A stretch of 64,000 nt of DNA, from NCBI GenBank assembly GCA_021825945.1, contig JAKAFN010000009.1, positions 1 to 64,000 of the forward strand, written 5' to 3'. The stretch is from Pseudomonadota bacterium. Its GTDB lineage: Bacteria; Pseudomonadota; Gammaproteobacteria; Burkholderiales; Burkholderiaceae_F. This document shows positions 32,306 to 42,311 of this stretch, in pieces (the stretch's first letter is position 1; the number at the start of each line of letters is the position of its first letter). Below the pieces are notes generated by a model. That model saw only the letters and a list, made by a program, of their open reading frames with translations, was not told the DNA's origin and made no database searches. A program made the position numbers and the translations under genes.

Positions 32306-33787
32306 TCAACTGCCCAATGCGCGCAGCACGGCGTTGTCGCACAGTGAAAGCAAGCCCTGTGGCAGGATCCCGAGGACCAGTGCCAGCAGCCCGTTGCACG
32401 ACAACGCGATCCGCATGTCGCGGCGGGCATGAATCGGATGGGAGTCGGCCGGATCCTCGAACCACATCACCTTGACGACCCGGATATAGTAGAAGGCGCC
32501 GACCAGCGAAAACAACACGGCGGCCACCGCAAGCGAAACCATCCCCGACGCGGTCCCGGAGAGCAGCGCCTGCAGAACGACGAACTTGGCATAGAAACCC
32601 ATGGTGGGCGGCACACCCGCCAGGGAGAACATGACCAGGCTCATCAGGAAGGCGTACCACGGGCTGCGCTTGGCCAAACCGCGGAGATCGGCGATCTCCT
32701 CCGCCTCGAAGCCCTCGCGGGCGATGAGCAGCACGATTCCGAACGCGCCCGCGGTTGCCAGCGCATAGGTCACGACATAGAACGTCGCGGCGGAGTACGC
32801 CCCGGCAGTGACGTTGATATTGCCGCTGACGACGCCAGCCAACATCGCCAGCAACATGAACCCCATCTGCGCAACGGTCGAATATCCGAGCATGCGTTTG
32901 ATGTTGGTCTGCGCCACCGCGGTGACGTTGCCGATCGCGATCGAAGCGATGGCGAGTACGGCCAGAATGTGCTGCCAGTCGACCGCCAGTTGCGGAACTC
33001 CGTCAACCAGCAAGCGGAACGCCATCGCAAAGGCACCGAGTTTGGGTGCGGAGGCGAGCAGCAGCGCCACCGGCGTCGGCGCCCCCTGGTAGACGTCCGG
33101 AACCCACATATGAAACGGCACCACTCCGAGCTTGAACGCGATGCCGGCGATGAGGAAGATCGTTCCCAGGAGCAGCGCGAAGCTCACCACCCCGCCGCCG
33201 GCGGCCCGATGGGCGATCGCGTTGATGTCCAGGGTCCCGGTCGCGCCATACAGCATGGACATGCCGTAGAGCAGGAATCCCGACGCCATCGCCCCCAGGA
33301 TGAAGTACTTCATCGCCGCCTCGGTGGCACGCGAATCATCGCGGCGCAGCGCCACCAGCGCATAGAGCGCCAGCGCCTGGAGTTCGAGCCCGAGATAGAT
33401 GACCAACAGGTTGTTGGCCGAGATCATGCACAGGATCCCCAGGAGGGCGAACAGGACCAGCGCGAAGAACTCGCCGCGCCACATCGCGCGGTCGCGCGCG
33501 TAGGACTGGGCATAGATCAGCGAGAAGGCTGCGGCGACGATCGCCGTGATCTTGAGTACGCCGGTCATGGGATCGACCACGAACATGCCACCGAATGCAT
33601 ACTGCACCGAGCCGGTAACCATGCTCTGCCAAACCTCGTAGGCCGTGACCAGCAGGACGAACAACGCGCCGCCGTAGGTGACGTTGCGCTCACGGTTTGC
33701 GACGAACAGATCGCCGATCAGGACCGCGCCGGCCCCGATCAACAGGGTCAACTCCGGCGTCACGGCCGCCATGTTGAACGAGTTCAT
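32306..33787 (-). CDS. nuoN: NADH-quinone oxidoreductase subunit N
   Basis: A 493-residue antiporter-like membrane subunit of complex I with about 14 helices. Signature segments include LIYAQSYARDRAMWRGEFFALVLFALLG, GLELQALALYALVALRRDDSRATEAAMKYFILGAMASG, and FKLGVVPFHMWVPDVYQGAPTPVALLLASAPK, carrying the lysine and glutamate residues of the proton channel. Last gene of nuoA-N. Its start overlaps the nuoM stop (ATGA). Confidence 0.96.
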   Translation of the reverse strand: MNSFNMAAVTPELTLLIGAGAVLIGDLFVANRERNVTYGGALFVLLVTAYEVWQSMVTGSVQYAFGGMFVVDPMTGVLKITAIVAAAFSLIYAQSYARDRAMWRGEFFALVLFALLGILCMISANNLLVIYLGLELQALALYALVALRRDDSRATEAAMKYFILGAMASGFLLYGMSMLYGATGTLDINAIAHRAAGGGVVSFALLLGTIFLIAGIAFKLGVVPFHMWVPDVYQGAPTPVALLLASAPKLGAFAMAFRLLVDGVPQLAVDWQHILAVLAIASIAIGNVTAVAQTNIKRMLGYSTVAQMGFMLLAMLAGVVSGNINVTAGAYSAATFYVVTYALATAGAFGIVLLIAREGFEAEEIADLRGLAKRSPWYAFLMSLVMFSLAGVPPTMGFYAKFVVLQALLSGTASGMVSLAVAAVLFSLVGAFYYIRVVKVMWFEDPADSHPIHARRDMRIALSCNGLLALVLGILPQGLLSLCDNAVLRALGS

Positions 33788-35286
33788 TGGAAGTTGTCCG
33801 GTACGATTTTGGTGTGGGCAATCTGCGCGAGGAGATCGGAAACCGAGGCGTGCATGGCATGGATCATGGGCGCAGGATAAACCCCGATCCAGAGTACCGC
33901 GACCGCCAGTACACCCAAGGCGAAGAGTTCGCGCCCGTCGGCATCGCGCAACTTGGCGACGGTGTCGTTGGCGACCACGCCAAAGATCACCCGCTTGTAC
34001 ATCCAGAGCGAGTAGGCGGCGCCGAGCACCAGCGTGGTTGCCGCGATCGCGCCGATCCAGAATTCGTAGCGCACGGACGCCAGGATGACGAGGAATTCGC
34101 CGACGAAGCCACTGGTGGCCGGCAAACCGCTATTGGCCATTGCGAACAGCATCATCAGTGCGGCAAAGCGCGGCATCGTGTTCACCACGCCACCGTAATC
34201 CGCGATATTGCGCGAATGAGTGCGGTCGTACATCACCCCGATGCACAGGAACATGGCGCCGGAAACGAAGCCGTGGGAGATCATCTGGGTGATCGCGCCT
34301 TCGATGCCGGTTTGGCTGAACAGAAAGAAGCCCAGGGTGACGAAGCCCATGTGCGCGATCGACGAGTACGCGACGAGCTTCTTCATGTCGGTCTGCACCA
34401 GGGCGACGAGCCCGATGTAGACCACTGCCACCAGCGACAGCGCGATCAGGACGGGCGCCATCGCGTGCGAGGCGTCGGGGGCGATCGGCAGAGAAAAGCG
34501 CACGAAACCGTAGGCGCCGAGCTTCAGCATGATTGCCGCCAGCACCACCGATCCGCCGGTCGGCGCCTCGACGTGGGCATCCGGCAGCCAGGTATGCACC
34601 GGCCACATCGGGATCTTCACCGAGAAGGCGGCGAGGAATGCCAGAAACAGCAGCATCTGCGCATGGAAGCCCAGCGGCAGGCGCTGCCATACGGTGATGT
34701 CGAAGTTTCCGCCGGCCTGACGGTACAGATAGACCATCGCGACCAACATCAACAGCGAGCCCAACAGGGTATAGAGGAAGAACTTGATCGCTGCGTAGAT
34801 CCGTCGCGGCCCCCCCCATACGCCGATGATGAGGTACATCGGAATGAGGGTTGCTTCGAAGAACACATAGAACAGCAGGCCATCGGCTGCGGCGAACACG
34901 CCGATCATCAGGCCCGAGAGGATGAGGAACGCCGCGTAGTACTGCGCCATGCGCGACTCGATTGCGCGCCAGCTCGCCAGCACGGCGATGATGGTCGTGA
35001 ACGCGGTCAACGGCACGAACCAGAGCGAGATCCCGTCGACGCCAAGGTAGTAGTGCGCGAGCGGATTGGTGATCCACGCGATCCGCTCGACGAACTGCAG
35101 CCCGCCACGCGTGGCGTCGAAATCCGTCATCAGGGGAATCGTCGGCAGGGCCGAAATCACCGATCCCACCAAGGCGATCTTCCGCACCAAGCCGGGGGCG
35201 CGATCGCGCCCGACGGCAAGCAGATAAACACCAAAGGCGATCGGCATCCAGATCGCAAAACTCAGCCAGGGCAAACTCGAACTCAT
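33784..35286 (-). CDS. nuoM: NADH-quinone oxidoreductase subunit M
   Basis: A 500-residue antiporter-like subunit of complex I. Characteristic stretches are FFEATLIPMYLIIGVWGG (channel glutamate), KIPMWPVHTWLPDAHVEAPTGGSVVLAAIMLKLGAYGFVRF and KKLVAYSSIAHMGFVTLG. About 14 helices. Its stop overlaps the nuoN start, and nuoL ends 15 bp upstream. It lies between L and N as in all bacterial nuo operons. Confidence 0.96.
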   Translation of the reverse strand: MSSSLPWLSFAIWMPIAFGVYLLAVGRDRAPGLVRKIALVGSVISALPTIPLMTDFDATRGGLQFVERIAWITNPLAHYYLGVDGISLWFVPLTAFTTIIAVLASWRAIESRMAQYYAAFLILSGLMIGVFAAADGLLFYVFFEATLIPMYLIIGVWGGPRRIYAAIKFFLYTLLGSLLMLVAMVYLYRQAGGNFDITVWQRLPLGFHAQMLLFLAFLAAFSVKIPMWPVHTWLPDAHVEAPTGGSVVLAAIMLKLGAYGFVRFSLPIAPDASHAMAPVLIALSLVAVVYIGLVALVQTDMKKLVAYSSIAHMGFVTLGFFLFSQTGIEGAITQMISHGFVSGAMFLCIGVMYDRTHSRNIADYGGVVNTMPRFAALMMLFAMANSGLPATSGFVGEFLVILASVRYEFWIGAIAATTLVLGAAYSLWMYKRVIFGVVANDTVAKLRDADGRELFALGVLAVAVLWIGVYPAPMIHAMHASVSDLLAQIAHTKIVPDNFQ

Positions 35287-35301
35287 GGGTACCCTCGCGG
35301 C

Positions 35302-37383
35302 TTATTTGCCCGTCAATGCGGGCAAATAGGGCCAGGTCAGAAACACGAACAGGATCGCTGCGACACCCGCAAGCATCGCAAACGCGTAGTGGTACAGGAA
35401 GCCGGTCTGGAGGCGCCGAATCGTCAACGCAATCCGGCCGACCAGCTTGGCCGATCCGTTGACCAAGGCGCCATCGATCACCGCAATGTCGCCGTTCTTC
35501 CACAGTTCCGTGCCCAGCCAGCGTGCGCCGCCGGCGAATACGATTTCGTTGATCCGGTCCATGTAGTACTTGTGGTCCAGAAGGTCGTAGAGAAACCCGG
35601 TCCGCTGCCGCAACGCGGCGGGCATCCAGGTCCATTTGAGGTACATGGCCCAGGCCACCGCGACCCCGGCCATCGCCAGCCAGAACGGCAGTTCACGGAA
35701 GGCATCGAACAGCATCGGAGCGATGCCGGTGAAATCGCGCGCAAGTTCCTCCATCGCCGGATGGGCAACCGGATTGATGGCGATGGCATCGCCGAAGTAT
35801 CCGTTCAGGATCGGGCCGATCCCCAAGGCGCCGATGATGGTCGAGGGAATGGCCAGGGCCACGAGCGGCACCCAGACCACCGCTGGGGATTCATGGGGAA
35901 CATGGCCATGGTGGTGGCCTTCGGGCTCGTGTCCGGCAGTATGCGAATCGTCGGTTTCCACGCTGTCGTGCCCTCCTCCATCATGGGCATCGTGGTGGGC
36001 GGCATGCGCGGCCACATCGCGGAACCGCTCGTTGCCATGGAACACCAGGAAAAACAGGCGGAAGGAGTAGAACGCCGTCACGAAGACCCCCGCCACGGCG
36101 GCGAAGTACGCGAACCCCGCGCCCGGTAGATGCGACGCGGCGACCGCCTCGATGATGCTGTCTTTGGAAAAGAACCCGGCGAACCCCGGGAAGCCGATCA
36201 ACGCGAGCGAGCCGACGAAACTGGTGATCCAGGTGATCGGCATGTAACGCCAGAGGCCTCCCATGTTGCGAATGTCCTGGTCATGGTGCATGCCCAGAAT
36301 CACCGATCCCGCGGCCAGGAACAACAAGGCCTTGAAGAACGCATGGGTCGCGAGGTGAAAAATCGCCACCGGATAGGCGGACACGCCCAACGCGATGGTC
36401 ATGTATCCGAGTTGCGATAGCGTCGAATATGCGATGACGCGCTTGATATCGTTCTGGATCATCCCGAGGAAGCCCATGAACAGGGCCGTGATCGCGCCGA
36501 TCACCAGAACGAAGGAAAGCGCGGTGTCGGAGAGTTCGAACAGCGGCGAAGTGCGCGCCACCATGAATATCCCCGCCGTCACCATGGTCGCGGCGTGGAT
36601 CAGCGCCGAGATCGGGGTCGGGCCTTCCATCGAATCCGGCAGCCAGACGTGCAGCGGAAACTGGGCAGACTTGCCCATCGCGCCGATGAACAAGCACAGG
36701 CAGGCGACGGTGATCACCGGCCAGCCGGTGGACGGCAGCACCGAACCGGCCAGTACCTGCGCCTTGGCGAACACCTGGCCGTAGTCGAGCGTGCCGCAGT
36801 AAGCATAGATCAGGCCGATTCCCAGCACGAAACCGAGGTCACCGACCCGATTCACCAGGAACGCCTTCAGGTTGGCATAGATTGCCGTCGGACGCGTGTA
36901 CCAGAACCCGATGAGCAGGTAGGACACCAGTCCCACCGCCTCCCAGCCGAAAAAGAGCTGCAGGAAGTTGTTGCTCATCACCAGCATCAGCATCGAGAAG
37001 GTGAAAAGCGAGATGTAGGAAAAGAATCGCTGGTATCCCGGATCTTCGGCCATGTAGCCGATGGTGTAGAGGTGCACCATGAGCGAGACGAAACTCACGA
37101 CGACCATCATCGTTGCGCTCAGGTTATCGATGAGAAAACCGATCTCGAGGTGCAGATGGCCCGATTCCGCCCAGGTATATACCGGCGTGAGGATCTTGTG
37201 TCCGTGGATCACCACGGCGTCGTAGATATCCATCGAAACGAGCGTGGCAATCAGCACCCCGAGGATGGCCACGGCATGCGACCCCTTGCGCCCCAGCGTA
37301 CGGCCGAACAGTCCCGCTCCGATCGCGCCACACAACGGCGCAAGCGGCACGAGCAGACACAAGCCCAGCATCGACGAATTCAT
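35302..37383 (-). CDS. nuoL: NADH-quinone oxidoreductase subunit L
   Basis: A 693-residue distal antiporter-like subunit with the long lateral helix at the C-terminus. Segments WEAVGLVSYLLIGFWYTRPTAIYA, KSAQFPLHVWLPDSMEGPTPISALIHAATMVTAGIFM and KRVIAYSTLSQLGYM are diagnostic. Between helices, about residues 458-500, a loop holds some 14 histidines along with Asp/Glu/Gly. Start ATG 37383 (MNSSMLGLCLL). A longer open frame is nuoK shadow. Confidence 0.96.
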   Translation of the reverse strand: MNSSMLGLCLLVPLAPLCGAIGAGLFGRTLGRKGSHAVAILGVLIATLVSMDIYDAVVIHGHKILTPVYTWAESGHLHLEIGFLIDNLSATMMVVVSFVSLMVHLYTIGYMAEDPGYQRFFSYISLFTFSMLMLVMSNNFLQLFFGWEAVGLVSYLLIGFWYTRPTAIYANLKAFLVNRVGDLGFVLGIGLIYAYCGTLDYGQVFAKAQVLAGSVLPSTGWPVITVACLCLFIGAMGKSAQFPLHVWLPDSMEGPTPISALIHAATMVTAGIFMVARTSPLFELSDTALSFVLVIGAITALFMGFLGMIQNDIKRVIAYSTLSQLGYMTIALGVSAYPVAIFHLATHAFFKALLFLAAGSVILGMHHDQDIRNMGGLWRYMPITWITSFVGSLALIGFPGFAGFFSKDSIIEAVAASHLPGAGFAYFAAVAGVFVTAFYSFRLFFLVFHGNERFRDVAAHAAHHDAHDGGGHDSVETDDSHTAGHEPEGHHHGHVPHESPAVVWVPLVALAIPSTIIGALGIGPILNGYFGDAIAINPVAHPAMEELARDFTGIAPMLFDAFRELPFWLAMAGVAVAWAMYLKWTWMPAALRQRTGFLYDLLDHKYYMDRINEIVFAGGARWLGTELWKNGDIAVIDGALVNGSAKLVGRIALTIRRLQTGFLYHYAFAMLAGVAAILFVFLTWPYLPALTGK

Positions 37384-37390
37384 GCCCGCG

Positions 37391-37696
37391 TCACCCCTGC
37401 AATGCGTCGAGTTCGTCGACGTTGATGGTTTTCTTGTTGCGGAACAGCGCAACGAGGATCGCCAAGCCGATCGCCGACTCCGCTGCCGCCACGGTGAGAA
37501 TGAAGAACACGAACACTTGGCCGTGCAGGTCGCCGAGATAGTGCGAAAAGGCGACGAAATTGGTATTGACCGCAAGGAGCATGAGTTCGACCGCCATCAG
37601 CAGGACGATCAGGTTCTTCCGGTTGAGAAAAATTCCGACGACGCTGATCGCGAACAGGATCGCGCCGACGCCCAGATACCAGGAAAGCGACACCAT
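37391..37696 (-). CDS. nuoK: NADH-quinone oxidoreductase subunit K
   Basis: A 101-residue, three-helix membrane subunit of complex I, homologous to MrpC/ND4L. The two buried glutamates lie in [13 protein letters not shown] and [18 protein letters not shown]. Length equals the family norm. Start ATG 37696 follows the nuoJ stop by 4 bp, and nuoL starts 7 bp after its stop. Confidence 0.96.
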   Translation of the reverse strand: MVSLSWYLGVGAILFAISVVGIFLNRKNLIVLLMAVELMLLAVNTNFVAFSHYLGDLHGQVFVFFILTVAAAESAIGLAILVALFRNKKTINVDELDALQG

Positions 37697-37700
37697 TTCC

Positions 37701-38342
37701 TCATCCCTCCTTCGCTTCGGCCACGACCACATCGGCACTTTTCCCCGCCCGCGGCGTCGGCGGCATCTTGACCAGCCGTACGCGATCCTTGCGCCGGACC
37801 CGCACCTGCCAGCCGGGGTTCTGATGCAGGGCATCGGTCCGGCGCCGCAGCGTGATCGCGATCGCAGCGATGATCGCCACCAGCAGGATGGCGCCGGCGA
37901 TCTGCAGCGGGAACACGTACTGGGTGAACGTCAGCATTCCGAGCGCCTTGGTGTTGCCGATCTTCGCAACGCCGGTGGCTGCGGGCGCGATGGTCTGCCA
38001 GGTGCCGTTGGCGAGGACGAGCCAGAGTTGCAGGGCGATGGCCACGCCGACGATCGCTGCCAGCGGCAAATGCCGCCAGAAATCGGCGCGGCCGCGGTCG
38101 ATGTGCATGTCGAGCATCATCACCACGAACAGGAACAACACCATCACCGCGCCGACATAGACCAGCACCAGGGTGATGGCGAGAAACTCCGCCTTGAGCA
38201 GCATCCACAGGCAGGCGGTCGAGAAAAACGCCAGCACTAGGTAGAGCACGGCATGCATCGGATTGCGCGCGGTGATGACCCGCAACGCGGACGCCAGCGT
38301 GCAAGCGGAGAAGACGGCGAAAAGGGCTGTGGTCGGATCCAT
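37701..38342 (-). CDS. nuoJ: NADH-quinone oxidoreductase subunit J
   Basis: A 213-residue membrane subunit (ND6 homologue) with five helices in the first 165 residues. [23 protein letters not shown] and [20 protein letters not shown] (pi-bulge helix TM3) are conserved. A basic cytoplasmic C-terminal tail of about 45 residues ([20 protein letters not shown] onward) follows, as usual in betaproteobacteria. Confidence 0.95.
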   Translation of the reverse strand: MDPTTALFAVFSACTLASALRVITARNPMHAVLYLVLAFFSTACLWMLLKAEFLAITLVLVYVGAVMVLFLFVVMMLDMHIDRGRADFWRHLPLAAIVGVAIALQLWLVLANGTWQTIAPAATGVAKIGNTKALGMLTFTQYVFPLQIAGAILLVAIIAAIAITLRRRTDALHQNPGWQVRVRRKDRVRLVKMPPTPRAGKSADVVVAEAKEG

Positions 38343-38357
38343 CGTCTGGGGTCCCGG

Positions 38358-38846
38358 TCAGCGATACCGCGCGTCCAGCTCACGGGCGCGCGCGATCTCT
38401 TTTTCGTAGCGGTCACCGACGGCGAGCAGCATCTCCTTGGTGAATAGGAGATCGCCGCGGCGTTCACCGTGGTATTCGGTATGGTGCGTCTCGACGATGG
38501 AATCGACCGGGCAACTCTCTTCGCAGAAGCCGCAGAAGATGCATTTCGTCAGGTCGATGTCGTAGCGCGTCGTGCGGCGCGTGCCATCGACACGAGGCTC
38601 GGCCTCGATCGTGATCGCCAGCGCCGGGCATACCGCCTCGCAAAGCTTGCAGGCGATGCAGCGTTCCTCGCCGTTTTCGTAGCGGCGCAGCGCGTGCAGA
38701 CCGCGGAACCGCGGCGATGCCGGCGTCTTTTGCTCCGGATACAGGACGGTGATCTTGCGCGCGAACAGGTACCTGCCCGTGAGCGCGAAGCCCTTGAACA
38801 GTTCCCGCAGCAGCAGGGAATCGAAGAATTCGAGCAGGCGTTGCAT
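38358..38846 (-). CDS. nuoI: NADH-quinone oxidoreductase subunit I
   Basis: A 162-residue peripheral subunit carrying clusters N6a and N6b. Two complete ferredoxin motifs are seen: [16 protein letters not shown] and [16 protein letters not shown]. The N-terminal amphipathic helix ([20 protein letters not shown]) attaches it to the membrane arm. I start at ATG 38846, giving the standard family length; the longer frame overlaps nuoH. Confidence 0.97.
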   Translation of the reverse strand: MQRLLEFFDSLLLRELFKGFALTGRYLFARKITVLYPEQKTPASPRFRGLHALRRYENGEERCIACKLCEAVCPALAITIEAEPRVDGTRRTTRYDIDLTKCIFCGFCEESCPVDSIVETHHTEYHGERRGDLLFTKEMLLAVGDRYEKEIARARELDARYR

Positions 38847-38851
38847 AGGCG

Positions 38852-39970
38852 TTAGCGGGCCCCGGTCCAGATGTTCCACGGCGACTGCATCCATACCGCG
38901 ATCACCACCAGCCATACCAGCGTGACCGGAATGAAGATCTTCCAGCCCAGACGCATGATCTGGTCATAGCGATACCGCGGAAAGGTGGCACGAATCCAGA
39001 TGTACATGGACGAGCCGCCGAAAATCTTCGCAAGCAACCAGAACCAGTTGGACAGGCCGTCGTGCCACCATCCCGGAGTGTGCAGCCCCATCAGCTTGTC
39101 GAGATCCACCGGCGCCGCCCATCCACCGAGGAACATGACGGCGGTCATGGCGGCGAGCAGGATCATGTTGGCGTACTCGCCGAGGAAAAAGAGCGCGAAG
39201 GTCATGCCGGAATATTCGATCATGTGCCCGGCGACGATCTCCGATTCGCCCTCGACCACATCGAACGGGTGGCGGTTGGTCTCCGCGGTGGCCGAGATGA
39301 CATAGATGCCGAAGAGGGGCAGCAGCGGAAGCCAGTTCCAGGACAGGAAGGTGAGGCCATGCGCAGCGAACCACCCGGTGTTCTGGCCGTCTACGATCGC
39401 GGTCATGTTGAGCGAGCCCGAAACGAGCAGCACACCGACCAGGACAAACCCCATGGCGAGCTCGTACGACACCATCTGCGCGGAGGCCCGCAACGCGCCG
39501 AGAAAGGCGTACTTCGAGTTCGATGCCCAGCCGGCAATGATCACCCCGTAGACGCCCAAGGACGTCACGGCCATGACGTAGAGCAGGCCGGCATTGACGT
39601 TGGCGAGTACGAAGCCCGGACCGAACGGAATCACCGCCCAGGCGGCAAGGGCCGGCACCAGGACGATTACCGGGGAGAGGAAATAGAGCGCCTTGTCGGC
39701 CTGGGTGGGCGCGATGACTTCTTTGGTCAACAGCTTCAGGGCATCGGCGATCGGCTGCAGCAGGCCCGCCGGGCCGACCCGGTTGGGTCCGAGGCGGATA
39801 TGCATCCAACCGATGAGTTTGCGCTCCCAAAGGGTGAGGTAGGCGACTGCGCCGAGGATGGGTAGCGTGATGAGGAGTGCCTTGATCAGGATCCAGATCA
39901 CCGTCCAGACGGGTGGCCACCAGCTCGCGGCCACCAGCCCCAGCGCCCAGGATTGGAATTCGGCCACCAT
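38852..39970 (-). CDS. nuoH: NADH-quinone oxidoreductase subunit H
   Basis: A 372-residue membrane subunit (ND1 homologue) forming part of the quinone chamber. [37 protein letters not shown] and [27 protein letters not shown] are the family signatures, including the acidic loop facing quinone. About eight helices. The start codon directly abuts the nuoG stop. Confidence 0.97.
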   Translation of the reverse strand: MVAEFQSWALGLVAASWWPPVWTVIWILIKALLITLPILGAVAYLTLWERKLIGWMHIRLGPNRVGPAGLLQPIADALKLLTKEVIAPTQADKALYFLSPVIVLVPALAAWAVIPFGPGFVLANVNAGLLYVMAVTSLGVYGVIIAGWASNSKYAFLGALRASAQMVSYELAMGFVLVGVLLVSGSLNMTAIVDGQNTGWFAAHGLTFLSWNWLPLLPLFGIYVISATAETNRHPFDVVEGESEIVAGHMIEYSGMTFALFFLGEYANMILLAAMTAVMFLGGWAAPVDLDKLMGLHTPGWWHDGLSNWFWLLAKIFGGSSMYIWIRATFPRYRYDQIMRLGWKIFIPVTLVWLVVIAVWMQSPWNIWTGAR

Positions 39971-42304
39971 TTACGCGCACTCCAGATGAATCGGTCCGAA
40001 CATCGGTCCCAGCCCGGCGGTATCGGCGTGACCCGCGGACAGCCGTACCACACCATCGGCCAGCGCGGGATCGACCGCGCAGGGCAGAACGGCCGTCAGC
40101 GCGCCCTGCCGCACCCGTACCACGGCGCCGGGTTCGACGCCGAAGCGCGCGAGCGTCGCCGCATTGGCGCGGACCTGGGGCGCACGCGCCTGAACCGTCG
40201 TCTGCAATGCCTGAGCCCGGCGCACGATGGCGTCGGTGAAATAGATCGGGACGTCGGCAAGGCGTTCGGCGGCGCCGTCCGGCGCATCGCCGGTGGTTCG
40301 GCCGAGCAGATCACCGCCGTCGAACCCGTTGTCCAGGGACATCCGGGCCTGCGCCGGCAACGCATCGGCACGCACCTCCTCGGGCGTGTCGTAGCCGAAG
40401 CCGTCGAAGCCGAACTGGTCGGCCAGGACCCGCAGCACCTTCCAGCCCGGCCGCGCCTCCCCCGGCGGCACGGTGACGCCCTGAAAACTCTGCGCCCGGC
40501 CTTCGCAATTCACGAAGGTTCCCGCCGTCTCGGCGAAGGTTGCGATCGGCAGCAGCACATGCGCGACCTCGAGCAACGCGTCGCTGCGGTAGGCCGAGAA
40601 CGCGACCACCGCCTCGGCTCGCTCGAGCGCGCGGCGCGCCTGCGCAGGATCGGCGCAATCGAGCTCGGGCTCCAGCCCCCAGAGCAGGTAGCCGGCCATC
40701 GGATCCTCGAACATCGTGCGCGCATTGTGCCCATCGGGCCCCGGCGTCGCGCCGGCAAGATACCCCCCGACGCTGTTGGCCGCTTCGCCGATCACGCCGA
40801 AGCGCCCACCCACCGCCTCGGCGATCCAGTGCATCCAAGCCTGGATCCGCGCCGCATCGGGATGCTGCACGGCGGCATTGCCGGCCAGCAGCGCGACGCG
40901 TTCGCCCGAGCAGAGGTCCTCGGCGGCCGCGGCCGCCCAGGCATCCGGCTCGACGCCGGCCACCGGGTCCGGCAACGATCTGGCCCGCGCCACGGCCACC
41001 GCAAGTCGGGCAAGCGCCCCGACCCACTGTGACGGCGCGACGATGCGCGTTCCCGCGGGCCGCAATAGGAGATTCTCGTCCGCAGCGTGCAGGACATGCA
41101 CGCGAGCGCCCGCCCCCGCCGCCTTGCGAACCCGCGCCGCCAGCAGCGGATGGTCCTGACGCAGAAACGAGCCGACGAGCAGCACGCGGTCGAGGCCGCT
41201 GATTTCCGCAACCGGCATTCCCAGCCAAGGCGCGCCCCGTCGTACGGCATCCGCCCGGAAGTCGCTCTGACGGACACGAAAATCGATGCTCTCCGATCCC
41301 AGTCCACGCACGAGCTTGCCCAGCAAATAGAGCTCTTCCGCGGTCGACCCGCCGGCGGCCAAGGCCCCGATCGCCGTGCCGCCGTGCGCGTCGCGCACCC
41401 GTTCGAGCAGATCGGCGGCGTACTCCAGCGCCTCGGGCCAGGTGACTTCACGCAGCGCGCCGTCGCGCCGGATCATCGGACGCGTCAGGCGTTCCGCAGC
41501 CAACCCCTCGTAGGAAAAGCGGTCTCGGTCCGAAATCCAACATTCGTTGACCGCTTCGTTCTCGAGCGGAACGACACGGACCACGTCGCGCTGCTTGAGT
41601 TGCAGGACGAGATTCGATCCAAGGCTGTCATGCGGACTGATCGAACGGCGTCGGGCCAGCTCCCAGGTGCGTGCGCGATAGCGGAATGGCTTGCTCGTCA
41701 GCGCACCGACCGGACAGACATCGATCATGTTGCCGGACAGTTCGGAATCGACGCTTCGACCGACGAAGGTCAGAATTTCCGAATGTTCGCCGTGGCCGGC
41801 CATGCCCAGTTCCATCACCCCGGCGATCTCCTGGCCGAAGCGCACGCAGCGGGTGCAATGGATGCAACGGGCCATCTCCTCGGCAGAGATCAGCGGTCCG
41901 ATCGGCTTGTGCAGGACGACCCGCTTCTCCTCTCGATAGCGCGACGCGCTGCCGCCGTATCCGACCGCCAGATCCTGCAACTGGCACTCGCCGCCCTGAT
42001 CGCAGATCGGGCAGTCGAGCGGATGGTTGATGAGCAGGAACTCCATCACCGAGCGCTGCGCCTGCCGGGCACGTTCGCTCGCCGTGCGTACGATCATGCC
42101 GGGCGTCGCGGGCGTGGCGCAGGCCGGCAGGGGCTTGGGCGCCTTCTCGACCTCGACCAGGCACATCCGGCAGTTCGCCGCGATCGACAACTTGCGGTGA
42201 TAGCAGAAGTGCGGCACGAAAATGCCTGCGGCGTTGGCGGCGTCCATGACGGTACCCCCTTGGGGAACCGAGATTTTCCGGCCGTCGATTTCGATCTCGA
42301 TCAT
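39971..42304 (-). CDS. nuoG: NADH-quinone oxidoreductase subunit G
   Basis: A 777-residue peripheral-arm subunit. The N-terminal [2Fe-2S] N1b ligands are C34, C45, C48 and C62. N5 uses H94, C98, C101 and C107 (HPLDCPICDQGGEC), and N4 uses C147, C150, C153 and the later CPVGALTSKPFRY cysteine. A molybdopterin-oxidoreductase-like domain without a cofactor role fills the rest. The extra N7 cysteine set of E. coli-type NuoG is not evident. Start ATG 42304 (MIEIEIDGRKI), 7 bp after nuoF. Confidence 0.96.
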   Translation of the reverse strand: MIEIEIDGRKISVPQGGTVMDAANAAGIFVPHFCYHRKLSIAANCRMCLVEVEKAPKPLPACATPATPGMIVRTASERARQAQRSVMEFLLINHPLDCPICDQGGECQLQDLAVGYGGSASRYREEKRVVLHKPIGPLISAEEMARCIHCTRCVRFGQEIAGVMELGMAGHGEHSEILTFVGRSVDSELSGNMIDVCPVGALTSKPFRYRARTWELARRRSISPHDSLGSNLVLQLKQRDVVRVVPLENEAVNECWISDRDRFSYEGLAAERLTRPMIRRDGALREVTWPEALEYAADLLERVRDAHGGTAIGALAAGGSTAEELYLLGKLVRGLGSESIDFRVRQSDFRADAVRRGAPWLGMPVAEISGLDRVLLVGSFLRQDHPLLAARVRKAAGAGARVHVLHAADENLLLRPAGTRIVAPSQWVGALARLAVAVARARSLPDPVAGVEPDAWAAAAAEDLCSGERVALLAGNAAVQHPDAARIQAWMHWIAEAVGGRFGVIGEAANSVGGYLAGATPGPDGHNARTMFEDPMAGYLLWGLEPELDCADPAQARRALERAEAVVAFSAYRSDALLEVAHVLLPIATFAETAGTFVNCEGRAQSFQGVTVPPGEARPGWKVLRVLADQFGFDGFGYDTPEEVRADALPAQARMSLDNGFDGGDLLGRTTGDAPDGAAERLADVPIYFTDAIVRRAQALQTTVQARAPQVRANAATLARFGVEPGAVVRVRQGALTAVLPCAVDPALADGVVRLSAGHADTAGLGPMFGPIHLECA

Positions 42305-42311
42305 CGCGTCG

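Noticed and set aside
33787..36129. A 780-codon open frame antisense to nuoM/nuoL
   Set aside because: Its sequence is a low-hydrophobicity mirror of conserved membrane subunits; it lacks any family signature and start signals.
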